Shown: piece by piece, positions 35,878 through 48,150 of the stretch | How the letters are laid out: each line of letters opens with the position of its first letter | Position numbering within the stretch: position 1 is the first letter of the stretch | NCBI GenBank assembly: GCA_028274465.1 | Contig: CM051455.1 | Span: 108,002,942 to 108,066,941, forward strand | DNA from: Plantago ovata | Lineage: Eukaryota; Streptophyta; Magnoliopsida; Lamiales; Plantaginaceae | Length of the DNA: 64,000 nt | Direction: 5' to 3' | Translations under genes and position numbers: made by a program | Notes under the pieces: model-generated | Seen by the model: the letters and a program-made list of their open reading frames with translations, nothing else | The model's database searches: none | What the model was told of the DNA's origin: nothing

Positions 35878-38800
35878 CTATTCGATTCCAGCAGAGGATT
35901 CTCTAAGAATATCTTTTACACTCTTTTCAGCAAGAGCAATAAATTCAACACAATCCTTCTCGTAATCTTCAAGTAGCTTACGGACTTCAAGTTGAATAAT
36001 TCTTTCATTCTTGCAGGCAGTATAGTGATGGTTTTCACCATTCATCTCTTTGTAGTGTATTACCCACAAGTGCATGCCCCAATTGCTAGCATGTAGTAGC
36101 TGAGTGTCCGAAATTCCCTTGTTGGCATGAATCTTCCTTAACCAGAGAAGGTCTTCTTCTTGATCCTTTGTAGTGAGATAAAAGTATTCATAAGGAATCA
36201 ATCCATATTTCTTTTTGGATTTCTTGGTATGAAGATCATTAAAGTAAGCAACATCCATCGGCTTGATTAGATCAGGCTCTTGCTTCATCTTCTTGCTGAT
36301 GGAAGTTCTTCTTACCAAAATTTCTATGTTCAACCATTTTATAGCAATGTTCCTTGGGTAGGGAGGAGTACCCCTTTCTTTTCTTGTGACTTTCAATTCA
36401 ATCCAAGTGTACATTGGATTCAGTACAGCAGTTGGAAAGAAGTCATTGGCTAAAAGGTCTTATAGCTTTATGATCCAGCAACCATGGAGATTTCTGATCA
36501 CATTCTGAGTCGTTTCCTCATTGCTGGTCTTTGTGTAATCAATGCCAGTGCCAATGGCAATGTTAGCTAGCCTGCTTTCTTCCTGTCTTTGCTTTCTTCT
36601 TCTTGACTTAGCATTTTCATGATCATTTGCTGAAGATCTGGAGTCAGAAAAGAAGTGTTTGGATTGGTCAGATGGAGTTAAGGCAGAAAGAGGCTTGGCC
36701 GTTATAGCTTGAGCTATTGTTTGGTCATCATCATTATAATCATCTTCATTAATGCCTTGATGAATTTCAGTATGACAGAATTCTTGAGTATCAGTAGAAG
36801 TTCTTCTCCTTTTAGGATTTGCTGAACTTCTCTCAGAATCTATTTCAGCTATTCTTATAGAACTTTGCTCTGTTTCAGCAAGAGGTTCTCTGGGAGGCGG
36901 TCCAGACAGCTTTAATGGAGCTTCAGTGGGAGTAGTTGATTTGTCTCTTGAAGACTTTCTTTTTCTAGAATCTTCCCCCTTAGACATGGATTGCATCATC
37001 GACTTGATGTGAATAGAGAAAAACTCATTGCAGTTTTCAGCAAGAGTATTGAGGCTGTTGTATTTAAGAATTATGTCTTGTTGATTAAAAGTCAGCTTAG
37101 ACAATTCTTCTTTAATAAAAGCCAAGTTAGACAATCATTGTTTACTTTTTCTTCCAGTATAGCCTGAGACTTTGTCAATGCACTTTTGGCGAGCTTGAGT
37201 GCTTGACTGGCATCATCTTCATAGCTTTTGTGATGTTGACTTATGTCTTTCTGAGCTATGGTAAGTGTAGTAGTGCGTCTCAACACAATAGTCAGTATCT
37301 TTCCAATGTCCAGTGGACTCTCAGCAAGCAGTGCATCATCCTCTTCTTGGCATGCTTTGTGAACAACCATTAGTGCTTTTATTCTTGGAGTAAACTCCTC
37401 AATATTTGGGAACGGCACTTAAGAGGGAGTAAGTGAGTGGGCTTTGATTTCTGTGGCGATTTGATCATCGTTTCTCAGCAAGCGACTTCTCTCCATATCT
37501 CCTTCATCATTAATGAGAGGTGCTGGAGGAATTTCTACCAACTTTGGTTCAGCTTTCTTGGTCTTTTCTTCGTCATTTGCTGAGAAATCAGATAGATCTT
37601 CTTCTTCATCAGGTTCATCAAGGCCAGCAACCTTGACACCTAAATCCTTAGCCTTAGTCACTTTGGGTTGAGTGGTTGCTGAAGGCAACTCTTTGGACTC
37701 AACAACTGGAGTTTCACCAGTAGTAAGTGGAAGGGAGGAATCTTCCTTGTTGTTCACTCATGAAGATTGAGCAATATCGAGATGCTGAGTATGTCTGTCG
37801 TGAATCTGTAGACTATTATGTAATGCTCTTTGGTAATCTTCACCCATTTCTTCATTTTCTCCAAGGTTTGAATCAGTGACCTTAGCTTCGAGTAATGCTA
37901 ACTTGGCATCAGAAAGCTTAGCTTTGCCTTTGGGCATTTCAGCACGCTTTCTGGCGTACTCTTCTTCTGTCTCCGCAACATGTTCAGTTGCTGGAGTACT
38001 TTTCTCAGCAGGAGTAGGAGCAGATTCTTGTTACTGACTGGGAGGTTGTTCAGCTTGCTGATTTTCAGCATCGGCTTGATCTACATGATCAGCAACTGCC
38101 AACTTTACTCCGCCAGCATCCGGACTAGGACCTTGATTATCATCATCATCGTCCTTGCTGTCCTTTGAATCCTTGGTTTCATCATCACTTGTGTCTTTAA
38201 GGATATTTTTATCCTCTTCTTCTTCATCATCATCCGTCAGTATAACCAACTCAAGATGTTTGTACTTAGCAGCACTTGTAACTTCTTCTTCCTCATTGAT
38301 TTTGTGGGGATCAGCCACCACGGGTACAAAGGAACCCTTGAGCATCACAGCTTGTTCAGCTGGAGAGGCACTCTTGAACTTAGCTTTCATATTCTCTCTG
38401 ATTGTTGCAATCATATTTGCACTCATTTGCTGAGAATATGAGAGTTCTTCAGGAAGTATGGAGTGTACAAACGTCTCGAGTTTAAAGAGAGAATTTCTCT
38501 TCTTTTCATTGGATAGATGGATGTGAAGATCTCAAAAGTCCATCCTTTTGTACCTTTGCCAGTTTCTTTTGAAGTTTGAGTATAGTTCTTCGGAACTGAC
38601 TTCTGTGCTGTGAACCTCTTCATTACTCTCCTTTTGAGCCTGAAAAAGAGTAAGGTTATTTTCAGGAAGGTTTTGGAAAATAGTTTTAGAGTCTAAAACT
38701 GTTACATGAATTACCTGCTGACTTTCAGCAATCTCATGTTGCACACTGAGTTGTGCGGGAACTATTTCCATTGCTTCAGGAGTTGTAGCAACATCCTTGA

Positions 38801-39497
38801 ATTGTTCATCCTGAAATAACACTTTGTTAGATATAACTACTAAGTTTTTAAACTTAGTAAAGTTACCAAAATTTTGATCTACCTGCTGAACAGGAGTTGT
38901 AGATTCTGGTGCAAAAGTTTCAGCAACCTTCTGACTTGTATCTTGAGAAGTTTGTAAAGAAATAATCATGTTAGCTAAAGATAAAGTTTCAGATAGTGAA
39001 GTTTTGCTTATATCTGAGTTAACTACCTGCTGAAGAATGGCAGGTGGTGACTCAGTCCTTTCAGCATTGATAACTTCTTCATTATCTGGGACTTGTTCTT
39101 CAGCAGACTTCTTCTCTTGCTCTATTTGAGAAGGCTGTGTAGATTCATCAATCTCCCTTGTCTCTGAGTTGACAAGTTGAGCAAAAACATCAAGACCTCT
39201 AAGTTCACTGCTTGTCATAAACAGGTCCACTGACTTATTGGAGTTGTCATCAATCTCCATATCCATTTGCTGGCTTAGATCAGTCAGTACCAGTTGGACT
39301 TTGTCAATAGAAGTGATTGGTGAACTTGGTCTAACATTCTCAGCATCATGAGATGCATCGTCGAACGATGTTTCTTGTTGAGTTTCAGCAAACTCTGGGA
39401 CTTGAACTGTTGCAGTCTCAGCAACTGGTTTTTCAGTAATTGTAGCTTCAGCAACTTCTTGGACTTGACTAGTTGCTATTTCAGCAACTGTCTCTTT
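35878..39497 (-). pseudogene. W accessory ORF2, middle and carboxy-terminal part
   Basis: The minus-strand homologue of 13850-17579 in X. The conserved end domain is present (NLHGCWIIKL, KYGLIPYEYFYLTTKDQ, NWGMHLWVIHYKEMN), as are the acidic block (DDDEEEEDKNIL) and the alanine-glutamate repeat region. It has one 66-bp repeat unit where X has three and Y two. It is broken in about five places. Copia B interrupts it at 39497/63347. Confidence 0.78.
39493..39497. other. B target-site duplication, left (TCTTT)
   Basis: TCTTT here and at 63347-63351 flanks Copia B. Confidence 0.85.
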
Positions 39498-40103
39498 TGA
39501 TAGTGTATATGTCCTAGAGACAGTCCTTATTAAGGGCATGCATCCCTTATAGAGGGCATATATGTACTATTACACAGGTCAACGTAATATAATATATGTT
39601 TGATGATTGACTATTGAGTATCGCTTTCATATTTATATTACACCAGGCATGCAGCATGTCATATCTCTATTTCTGTCTGTATTGATATTAAACATGTCCC
39701 TTCGGATAGATGATCGATCACACAGATAGTGGGAGCTGTGTGAGTTATCATCTACCCCAAACTCTCCCTAGTCGAGGTTCATCTCGGATGTAGGGGTCTG
39801 AATGAACCAGATGAGACTAGTATGCGTGGAGGTTATACTTGTTGGAGCAAGTGTGAGCCGATCCAACGGCCACGGAACAGATTGTTGGACAATCAAGAAA
39901 CGTTTCCATAACTGCGTATAGTTGTTCGATGGGCGATTACCGAACAATGGAAGTACCAATCGGACACTCCCATCGATGTATACTCTACACCGAAGTGTCT
40001 ATGGGAACCGGTAAGTTGTCGAAGTGATGCCAGTCGTGCTTTGGACTTACAGGACTTTATCATCACATTTGTTGCACCATATCCTTGGTAGACCCGTCGA
40101 TGT
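39498..40103 (+). repeat. B 5' LTR, left piece (U3)
   Basis: Starts TGATAGTGTATATGTCC as the 3' LTR does at 61375. Gypsy G splits it, and it resumes at 54162. Confidence 0.9.
40099..40103. other. G target-site duplication, left (GATGT)
   Basis: GATGT here and at 54157-54161 flanks G. The 3' LTR of B reads through the same site uninterrupted near 61845-61852. Confidence 0.93.
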
Positions 40104-40857
40104 TGTTAGTGTTGAAATATGTCCAGTCCGCATGTACGAACTGGAGCGGTCTAAGAGCGCGACAAAGCATCATAGGCCGTCCCTCAAGGGGCACGACCAC
40201 ACCCAAGTATGTCACTAAGGTGTGGACCGACCAAACATAGGGTCCGACCATCACTGGGAGGACAACCCTCAAAATAAGCTCCTCACAAGGACAAAGCTGC
40301 CAGTGAGCTCGAGGAGCATCTCCGGGCTCTAGGAGACCTTACGTCAGGGTAACGCTCCTTGACAGAAACTAAGCAGGACACTACTCGCATCTTCCACGTA
40401 CAAGGAAGGCACGAGGACCCTGAGCGACCAGCCATGGTTGCTCCCTTGGGCCAAGGCCCATGGACCTCCTCAATGGGCCTGGGCCGAGGAAGGCCTCAAT
40501 CCTACCCGTACACGTGTCGCGATCCTACACTACCAGAAGTTGAAAGGTCACAAGTATATAAAGGCCTCATTTACTCCTCAACAGTAAGCATTAATAACTC
40601 CTCTCGACCACCACCTTTACTACTCGTACTAGGGAAGCCTCACAACTCCCTACTCGTAAAGTCGCCTCTCCGGTCTGATACCTTACTGACCGGGCAAGAG
40701 TCACTAACCCCCCCCCCTCTAGTCTATTTCAGGTACGAGGAAGCTACAAGAAGGCTCATTTCCTATCTCAGAGTGATACTACAAGAAGAAGAACTAGAAT
40801 GACTTAGACTAGCGACTTATTGCGAACTTAGAGAGAAATACAAATTACCCTTCAACA
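40104..40857 (+). repeat. G 5' LTR
   Basis: TGTTAGTGTTGAAATATG to CCCTTCAACA. A TATA box TATATAAAG lies at 40555-40563. A G-box CACGTG lies at 40511-40516, about 40 bp upstream, a plausible bZIP/bHLH-responsive site. Confidence 0.95.
40511..40563 (+). promoter_or_regulatory. G LTR promoter (G-box and TATA box)
   Basis: The palindromic G-box CACGTG and the TATA box TATATAAAG are spaced as in many stress- or light-responsive plant promoters. Both are also present in the 3' LTR (TATA 53853-53861). Confidence 0.6.
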
Positions 40858-40859
40858 TT

Positions 40860-40873
40860 TGGCGCCGTCTGTG
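40860..40873 (+). promoter_or_regulatory. G primer-binding site
   Basis: TGGCGCCGTCTGTG lies two bases inside the 5' LTR. This TGGCGCC form is typical of plant Gypsy elements. I do not assign the tRNA. Confidence 0.7.
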
Positions 40874-40944
40874 CGAAACGACACGAAAGGTCATTCCTTG
40901 CCCTACTGGTCGAGCCACATTCCTCCTCGTAACACTTCACGAAT

Positions 40945-43848
40945 ATGCCTCCCAGAAGAAGCAACCGTCTTGCTAATGCACCACCCAGGAACCCTCCTCA
41001 ACCTAGAGGCCGTCCCTCTAGTAACGGTCGCGGAGGAGGAACGGATGGTGTTCCGAGGGAACCAAGAAACAACAATGTTGCAAGGAATCGGGATTACACG
41101 GAGGGAACATTTACTAATGTCACCCACTCCCAAAATGAAAGATCGGGAGAAAATAACCCGGAAGGAGTCCCGGTAGGAAATGCCTATGGAGCTTTGAGAG
41201 TCCCGAACAACGCCGAGTCTAGGAGGCAGCCTCATCCGGCAGCAATCAACCAACCTCCCGTGGCAGTGAACCCTCCTCAACCGGCCGCATTGACCTTCAC
41301 CCTTCCTGATGGACGTGTAGTCCGACCATCAGACTTCGGGATGGGCGAAGCTCAATACGGTCTCTTCCTTCTTACTCTACAAGGATATGTCGGAGGTAAT
41401 GAGGCTATTAGGGTTAATACTGAGATACAAGCTCAAGGAGAACAACAAGCCCCGGTGCAAGAGCAACCTCGGGTCACCCTGGTCGCTCCTCATCAATCCC
41501 AAGGAAGAGCACCTGTCGCACAAGATGAAGCACATTCGAGAGCCAACACCAGGCCGATCCAATCTCGACTTGGACCATCGAGAGTTCAATCGAGGTTAGG
41601 ACCCCAAGGTGCCCCGGAAGATTTGAGAGACCTGATTGATAGAAGAATACGGGCATCATTACAAAATGTGGCGCAACAAGAAAATAGAGTTCAGGTGGTC
41701 GCTACACCACCCGCTCTCCCCAATCAAGTTACCCCCAACCAGGTAACTCCTCAAAACCAACAAGAAGCAGTGGAGGAGAATCAAGCATTGAGAACAGTAG
41801 CTGAGGTAACCCCCCTGGTCGACCCGATCACGGGGAGGAGGCTCACTCTGGAGGAACTCAACGCGAGGAAATCCGCACTTGATGCTCAGATAGAGACTCT
41901 TCGAGGAACTGTCCAAGAGAGAGAGCAAGACCAAGATCCGAGCCCTTTATGTGATGAGATCAGAAGCCACCAAGCCAAACTCGAAAGAGGGTTCCCCACC
42001 TTCGAAAGCTATGATGGAACAAGTTGTCCAAAAGACTACTTGGTAAGATTTGGCACTAAGATGGACGCTTACGGTCATGATTCTAGGACCAAAGCACTCC
42101 TCTTTCCGGCTAACCTCTCCGGAGAGGCCATGAAGTGGTGGTCGCGCCTCCCTCACCGATCCATCAAGTCATATAGAGATCTCTGTAAGGAGTTCTCTAA
42201 ACGTTTCGAGAAGGTAATGAACGCCAAGAGACGAGTGAGATACTTGGCTGAAATTGTTCAGAGAAACAATGAAGACTTGAGGGACTTCATCAATCGCTTT
42301 CATGAAGCAGCCCTCCAAGTCGAAGATCACTCGATCAATGAGAGGAAAGAATACTTGTATGGTAACACTACCAACATCAAATTCCAAGATGTACTCTCAG
42401 CATCGTGTGTGGAGAATGAAGCACAACTTGCCAAAGTTTGCAAGGATTTCCTCGAGGCTGAGGAATTCCGAAAAACTGTCACCGTGAGAACCAATCTTCC
42501 CAAGGAAAAAGGGAAAGAAAAATAAAAAGAGAAGGAGTACCCTCCTCACCCCCAAAATCCCGGGAAGCAGAGGAAAGAGCAAAAATTTGGGTTGATCAAG
42601 GAGGGCAACTCCAGAAATGATTTCAGAGACAAGAGGTCTCCTCCCAGAAGGTCACCTCCAAGACGATATAGCAACTACACAGACTTGAATAGGACAAGAT
42701 CCGACATCTTGAACTATATAGTCTCGAGGAAGCTAGACGTCTCATGGCCACCCCCGATTAAGGAAAATCAAAGGAACAAGAGCTCGGAAAAATTTTGCAA
42801 GTTTCACAAGGGGAAAGGGCACACCTCAGATGAGTGTGTCGAGCTCAAGAACGAAATTGAGAGGATGATACGTAACGGTCAATTGGTTAACTACATCCGG
42901 AAGGAGGAACCCCTGGCACTCCTGCCCCCACCCCCTCGAAGTGGGAGCGAGCACCCTTACCAAGGAAACCCTCAGGACGATGACATTCATAATTACAACA
43001 ATTATGAGAACCGCCCCGTGAATGGAAGCATCCACACTCTCACAATTGCGGGAGGACCCGCCGGCGGTGACACTCGTAATCAGAGGGAGATTACGGCGGA
43101 CAACCTTAGGATCCGGGATGTGAAGTATGCTCAAGCCGCCCGACCAGGAACCAATGTTATCTCTTTCGATGATAGCGAAATTCCTCTGAAGCATGTCGGA
43201 GGAGGGAACATATATGATCCTTGCGTCCCACTTGTAGTTTCCTTGGATGTTCAATCCTACAAGTTGGGTAGAATCCTTGTCGACACTGGGTGCTCGGCAA
43301 ACTTGATTTTCACCGGAACCTTGAAAACGATGCAAATGAACCCAAGGGAAGGGCTCAGAGAAGTGAGGAGCGCATTGGTAGGATTCGGAGGACAACCTAT
43401 CATGCCGCTCGGAATGATCAACCTCACGGTGTCAATGGGTAGCGCTCCTAGACGAGTGACTCAACAGGTTCCTTTTGTGGTCGTCGATATGCCATTTGAT
43501 TATTTTGCAGTCCTAAGCCGACCCGGTCTCTCTCAATTCCGAGCCGTAGTGTCCATGGTCCACAACAAGCTAAAATTCCCCACTCCTTTGGGAATTGGAC
43601 AAGAAGTAGGAGACATACGAGAAGCATGGGAATGCTACACCATGTCAGCCAAGTTCACTTCTAGGGTCGCCATTGGAGAACCCAACCCCGGGCAGTCATC
43701 CGAGGAGACACCCCTTGTTCACAATGCGCCTTATCGTTTCTACACGGTTCGGCGAGTGAAGAGAAAGTCAAAAAAGCCAAGTCCGTCACTTAGGCGAAGG
43801 AAAGCAATCATGAAGAAAGACAAAGGATACTCTAGTAGGAGCTGTTAA
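40945..43848 (+). pseudogene. G gag-protease
   Basis: The amino-terminal part is rich in Pro, Arg and Gly (MPPRRSNRLANAPP). A Retrotrans_gag domain follows around 41990-42400 (FESYDGTSCPKDYLVRFGTK, GEAMKWWSRLP). Next is a zinc-binding motif (CKFHKGKGHTSDEC, about 42798-42840). Last is a retropepsin-like protease with LVDTGCSANLIF (about 43276-43310). It would build and process the particle. The frame is almost fully open, with about one break. The end lies close before pol, where Tat elements normally separate gag-protease from pol by a frame boundary. Confidence 0.85.
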
Positions 43849-43867
43849 GGAGCTCGAGGAGTATCAA

Positions 43868-46800
43868 GTGATTCCACCAGTCCCACCCTCTTCCAAAAAG
43901 AAGAAATTCTTTGAGGAAAACAAAATTGAAGCAAGAGAAGCCCTAGAAGAAATCCAAATTGTCGAAGGAAGTGCCGACAAGGTCACAAAAATCGGCACCG
44001 AAATGACTACTGAAGTCAGGATGAAACTCATCCAGTGCTTGAAGGATAACAACGACATCTTCGCATGGAGTACCGAGGACCTCAAGGGGATCGACCCACG
44101 TGTTGCCGTTCACCGTCTGAACGTAGACCCGTCGATCACCCACATCAGAGAAAAGCGAAGAGACTTCAGTGCGGAAGATAATGCCATCATAGAAGCGGAA
44201 GTCCAAAGACTTCTTAAAGCCGGCCACATCAAGGAGGTGAGATACTCCGATTGGGTATGCAATGTGGTCCTCGTGGAGAAGGGTCCGGGGAAATGGCGAA
44301 TGTGCAACAATTTCACAAGGCTCAACAAGTTTTGCCCGAAGGATCCATACCCTCTCCCACGGATCGACCATCTGGTCGATTCCACCGCTGGATGCGCCCT
44401 CCTAAGTTTCATGGATGCATACCAGGGCTTCTACCAGGTCAAAATGGCTAAGGATGATGTGCCTAAGACTGCCTTCTTCGCTAATGGCAATGTGTACTGC
44501 TTCAACGTGATGCCATTTGGTCTTAAGAACGCCGGAGCGACCTATCAGAGGTTGGTTAACAAAATGTTCAAAGAAGAGCTGGGTAAAACAATGGAAGTAT
44601 ATGTCGATGACATGCTCGTCAAGAGCAAAACCGAGGAGCAACACGTAGGTTACCTGGCAAAATGCTTCTCAATCTTGAGAAAGTATGGAATGAAGCTCAA
44701 CCCGGCGAAGTGTACCTTCGGAGTCAAAGGGGGGAAGTTCCTCGATTACATGGTGACAGAAAGAGGAATAGAAGCAAACCCCGAAAAGATAAAGGCCATC
44801 CTCGATCTTCCACAACCTCAATCCATCAACGAGGTGCAACAATTGGTAGGAAAATCAATTGCGTTGAGTAGATTCATCTCGAGGTCTGCCGAGAAAAATC
44901 TATCTTTTTTCAAGGTGTTGAGAAAGAGCAGCCACTTCGAGTGGACGAAGGAGTGCGAGGAAGCCTTCGAGAAGCTGAAAGAATACCTACTCGCTCCTCC
45001 ATTATTGTCAAAACCCGTAGAAGGAGAGGTACTTTACTTGTACCTAGCAGCAACTGGGGAAGCTATCAGCTCGGTCTTGGTACGAATCCAAGGGAACGAC
45101 CACTTGCCCATCTACTACTTGAGCAAAGTACTCGCCGGAGCTGAAACGCGGTACATGGATATCGAGAGGCTTTCCTTTGCCCTCGTTTATACTGCAAGGA
45201 GGTTAAAACCCTACTTTGGTGCTCACAAGGTTGTAGTCTTGACGAAGCAACCTCTTAAGCAAGTCCTCGGAAAACCCGAAAATTCGGGAAGAATGGCAAG
45301 ATGGGCGATCGAGTTAAGTGAGTACGACATCGACTATCAAGCACCCGTGGCCAAGAAAGCACAAGTCATTGCCGACTTCCTCGTGGAGTATCCCTCAAAA
45401 GGAACTTCAGAGGAAAACTCTTCGGAAACAAACAGTGCTCTGATGATGGTCGAAGAGCAACCCCATCAAAACAACCCAATGCAAGCTCTGGAAGATGCTT
45501 TAAAAGAGCTTAAGGCGATGTCCCAAACCAAAAGGAAAAGGCATGAAGTGTTCCTGACAGAGAAAACCGACGAGCCAAAGGGTGCGGAGACCGTCTCTCC
45601 AAAACCCAAAGAAATAGTCGACCATGGAGATGTTTGGATTCTTCATATTGATGGATCCTCATCAGGAAAAAATGGCGGGATAGGAATATACTTCAAGAGT
45701 CCCGGAGGGGCTGAACTCGAGTACGCCGTTACTCTTAGTTTCCCGGTCTCCAATAATGAAGCAGAATATGAAGCCATACTCATAGCTCTACGTATGGCAA
45801 AGTCATTGGAAGTAAAGAAGCTACATCTCTTCACTGATTCCCAACTGGCCGAGAAGCAAATCTCGGGGAAATTCAGAACCAAGAAAGACTCACTGGCTGA
45901 GTACAAGAGCGCCATCACGGAAGAAATTCAAAAATTTGAAAGTTGTGAGATTGAAAAGTTCTCGAGAGATCTCAATCAAAGAGCAGATGCCCTATCAAAG
46001 TATGCTTCAGCCTCCGGAGGAGTTGATACCCGGAACGTGATACTCATGAGAATCAACGCATCATCTTTGTGGTCATCAAAGCCAAACGTCTTGGCAATTG
46101 ACGATCAACCGAATTGGATGCAAGAGATAACTACATATCTCAAAAATGGAAGCCTTCCTCGTGACAAGGCTGAAGCGAGGAGAATCAAGGGAAAAGCTCC
46201 TCGATACATCGTGCAAGGAGACTACTTGTACAAAAGGTCTTTCGAGGGAGTCTACTTGAGATGCGTCGCCGAGCATGAAGTTCAAAAACTTCTCGGAGAA
46301 ATGCATCGAGGAAGTTGCGGAGACCATGCCGGAGGAAGAACCCTCGCGCAAAAAGTCATTCAACAAGGATACTACTGGCCCACTGTTCGCGAAGACGCTG
46401 CCCAATTTGTGAGAAAGTGCGAGGAGTGTCAAATGCACGCCAATTTGATCAACGTCCCGGCGAAACCTCTCATGCCCATCGCCATCACTTGCCCTTTCGA
46501 CATATGGGGCATCGACATAGTCGGTCCTTTTCCAAGAGGCACGGGTCAAAAGAAGTTCATCATTGTTGCGGTCGAATACTTTAGCAAGTGGGCGGAAGTT
46601 GAGGCAGTATCTACCATCACCGAACAAAGAGTGATGAACTTCGTGTGGAGAAACATCGTGTGTCGATTCGGCTTGCCAAGGGTCCTCATCTCGGATAATG
46701 GGGCTCAATTTCGTGGCCAAAGATTCAATGAATGGTGCAAGGAAATGAAGATTGAGAGGAGGTATACCTCTGTAGGACATCCTCAATCCAATGGGCAAAC

Positions 46801-47338
46801 AGAGGCCGTCAATAAGATCCTCGTCAACAACTTGCGGAAGAGGTTCGCCACCAACAAGGACTGGGTCGACGAGCTTGATGGAGTGGTATGGGCATACCGC
46901 ACTACTTCAAAAACAGCTACGAGAGAGACTCCCTTCTCGCTAGTTTATGGGTCCGAGGCGGTCATACCAGCAGAAGTGGCGGTAGAAACCCTCAGAATCC
47001 AAGGGTATCAACCCGAGGACAATCATACAGAGAGACTCTTCGACCTGGAGACAATCAGTGAAGCGAGGACCAACGCCTTGGCAAATATCCTCAGATATCA
47101 AGCACTCATCGCAAAGACCTACAACAAAGGCGTAAGAGAGAGACACTTCCAAGTAGGAGACCTAGTACTCCGAAGAGCGGACATCCTGGGCAAAGTTGGG
47201 AAGATGCAACCCAAATGGGAAGGCCCCTACAAGATAATTGAAGCAAGGTCCAATGGAAGTTATCGTCTTCAAGACATGGAGGGAAGAGTACTAAAGAACC
47301 CATGGAATACTTCTAACCTCCAGAGATTCTACGCTTGA
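43868..47338 (+). CDS. G pol: RT, RNase H, second RNase H, integrase
   Basis: 1156 residues, uninterrupted. The RT core covers about residues 110-290, with MPFGLKNAGATYQR and the catalytic YVDD near 244. The first RNase H domain covers about 380-510. A second, archaeal-type RNase H covers about 588-710 (HIDGSSSGKNGGIG with Asp near 593, NNEAEYEA, FTDSQLA, NQRADALSKY), diagnostic of Tat/Ogre elements. The integrase has an HHCC zinc region near 812-855 (KCEECQMH) and a DDE core with Asp in IWGIDIVGPF (about 881), Asp in ISDNGAQF (about 941) and Glu in QSNGQTEAV (about 977). The RT domain copies the RNA, the RNase H domains remove it, and integrase inserts the DNA. It appears intact, which fits the youth of the element. 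Confidence 0.93.
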   Translation: MIPPVPPSSKKKKFFEENKIEAREALEEIQIVEGSADKVTKIGTEMTTEVRMKLIQCLKDNNDIFAWSTEDLKGIDPRVAVHRLNVDPSITHIREKRRDFSAEDNAIIEAEVQRLLKAGHIKEVRYSDWVCNVVLVEKGPGKWRMCNNFTRLNKFCPKDPYPLPRIDHLVDSTAGCALLSFMDAYQGFYQVKMAKDDVPKTAFFANGNVYCFNVMPFGLKNAGATYQRLVNKMFKEELGKTMEVYVDDMLVKSKTEEQHVGYLAKCFSILRKYGMKLNPAKCTFGVKGGKFLDYMVTERGIEANPEKIKAILDLPQPQSINEVQQLVGKSIALSRFISRSAEKNLSFFKVLRKSSHFEWTKECEEAFEKLKEYLLAPPLLSKPVEGEVLYLYLAATGEAISSVLVRIQGNDHLPIYYLSKVLAGAETRYMDIERLSFALVYTARRLKPYFGAHKVVVLTKQPLKQVLGKPENSGRMARWAIELSEYDIDYQAPVAKKAQVIADFLVEYPSKGTSEENSSETNSALMMVEEQPHQNNPMQALEDALKELKAMSQTKRKRHEVFLTEKTDEPKGAETVSPKPKEIVDHGDVWILHIDGSSSGKNGGIGIYFKSPGGAELEYAVTLSFPVSNNEAEYEAILIALRMAKSLEVKKLHLFTDSQLAEKQISGKFRTKKDSLAEYKSAITEEIQKFESCEIEKFSRDLNQRADALSKYASASGGVDTRNVILMRINASSLWSSKPNVLAIDDQPNWMQEITTYLKNGSLPRDKAEARRIKGKAPRYIVQGDYLYKRSFEGVYLRCVAEHEVQKLLGEMHRGSCGDHAGGRTLAQKVIQQGYYWPTVREDAAQFVRKCEECQMHANLINVPAKPLMPIAITCPFDIWGIDIVGPFPRGTGQKKFIIVAVEYFSKWAEVEAVSTITEQRVMNFVWRNIVCRFGLPRVLISDNGAQFRGQRFNEWCKEMKIERRYTSVGHPQSNGQTEAVNKILVNNLRKRFATNKDWVDELDGVVWAYRTTSKTATRETPFSLVYGSEAVIPAEVAVETLRIQGYQPEDNHTERLFDLETISEARTNALANILRYQALIAKTYNKGVRERHFQVGDLVLRRADILGKVGKMQPKWEGPYKIIEARSNGSYRLQDMEGRVLKNPWNTSNLQRFYA

Positions 47339-48150
47339 AGTTGTGGGGAGAAAAAAGCTTTTTGTAAGAACCCATGGGAAATAGACCGAGAAGGATTCCT
47401 CACTGGTCCAAGTGAGAGGTACCTCTTGTTTTTGTTAAAAAGTTGTTGTAAGCAAGCCGGCCGAGGAGCCCCCATTGTAATTGCATTTCCGACAAATCAA
47501 TACAATGTCTATCTTTCAACAAGAAAATGTTCAAGTATAGAGCTACTATACTAAAAAAATAAGACTACTCGATCGAGAAAGCTTACTTGACCTACATAAA
47601 AGCTATTCGATGTCCATGATTAAGGGGAACCTTCCCCGCTCCCCAAACTCTATGAGAGAATTTATCAGGAAACCATTCAAAGAAGAAAAAGCGAGGAGAC
47701 GGAAGTGATCGAGGAGAGCGACTTCCAGTCTTTCTAACTCTACACTTGGAAATTTTTCTAAGTTCAACACTTAGAATTCTTTCCTAAGTGGTCAAAACGA
47801 TCGAGAAGCGCAGAATCTACGTTGATAGTTCGGAGAGCTTGTAGCGAAGAACATTGGTTCTCGATTCTAACTTATACGTGTTTGACTACTCTATCCAAGT
47901 TATACGTCATAACAAAAATTGGAATTAGTAAGAACACAAGTATAAGTAAGAAAGCGAAGAGCAATACATTTTATTGAAAGAAAAGAGTAGCGATGAAACA
48001 ACAACAGTTAAACATATATTACAAACAGATATGTTTCGAAGAGTGCCACAATGGGCCGAATGAAATTTGTTCGGAAATAAAAGCAAGTACAGAAATGGAA
48101 AAGATTACAACAGGCCCGAGCATACTCGGTCTTCAAGAGGCTCCCCGGTC
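47339..48150 (+). other. G spacer between pol and antisense gene
   Basis: Non-coding. It holds the likely 3' end of the antisense gene: an AATAAA signal on the minus strand at 47969-47974, about 180 bp past the antisense stop codon. I see no other feature. Confidence 0.6.

Larger units (their letters stand above)
34311..39497 (-). mobile_element. W: SIRE-like Copia (family S), 3' portion, minus orientation
   Basis: Parts on the minus strand, reading leftward: ORF2 (39497 to 35878), PPT (35618-35632) and a 3' LTR lacking its last 200 bp or so (35617 to 34311). The rest of ORF2 continues at 63352-64000 beyond the Copia B insertion, and the element leaves the window there. It is tail-to-tail with Y. 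Several breaks are present in ORF2. Confidence 0.8.

Noticed and set aside
46076-46798. 240-residue minus-strand frame
   Set aside because: It is a shadow of the G integrase region, whose motifs are clear on the plus strand.
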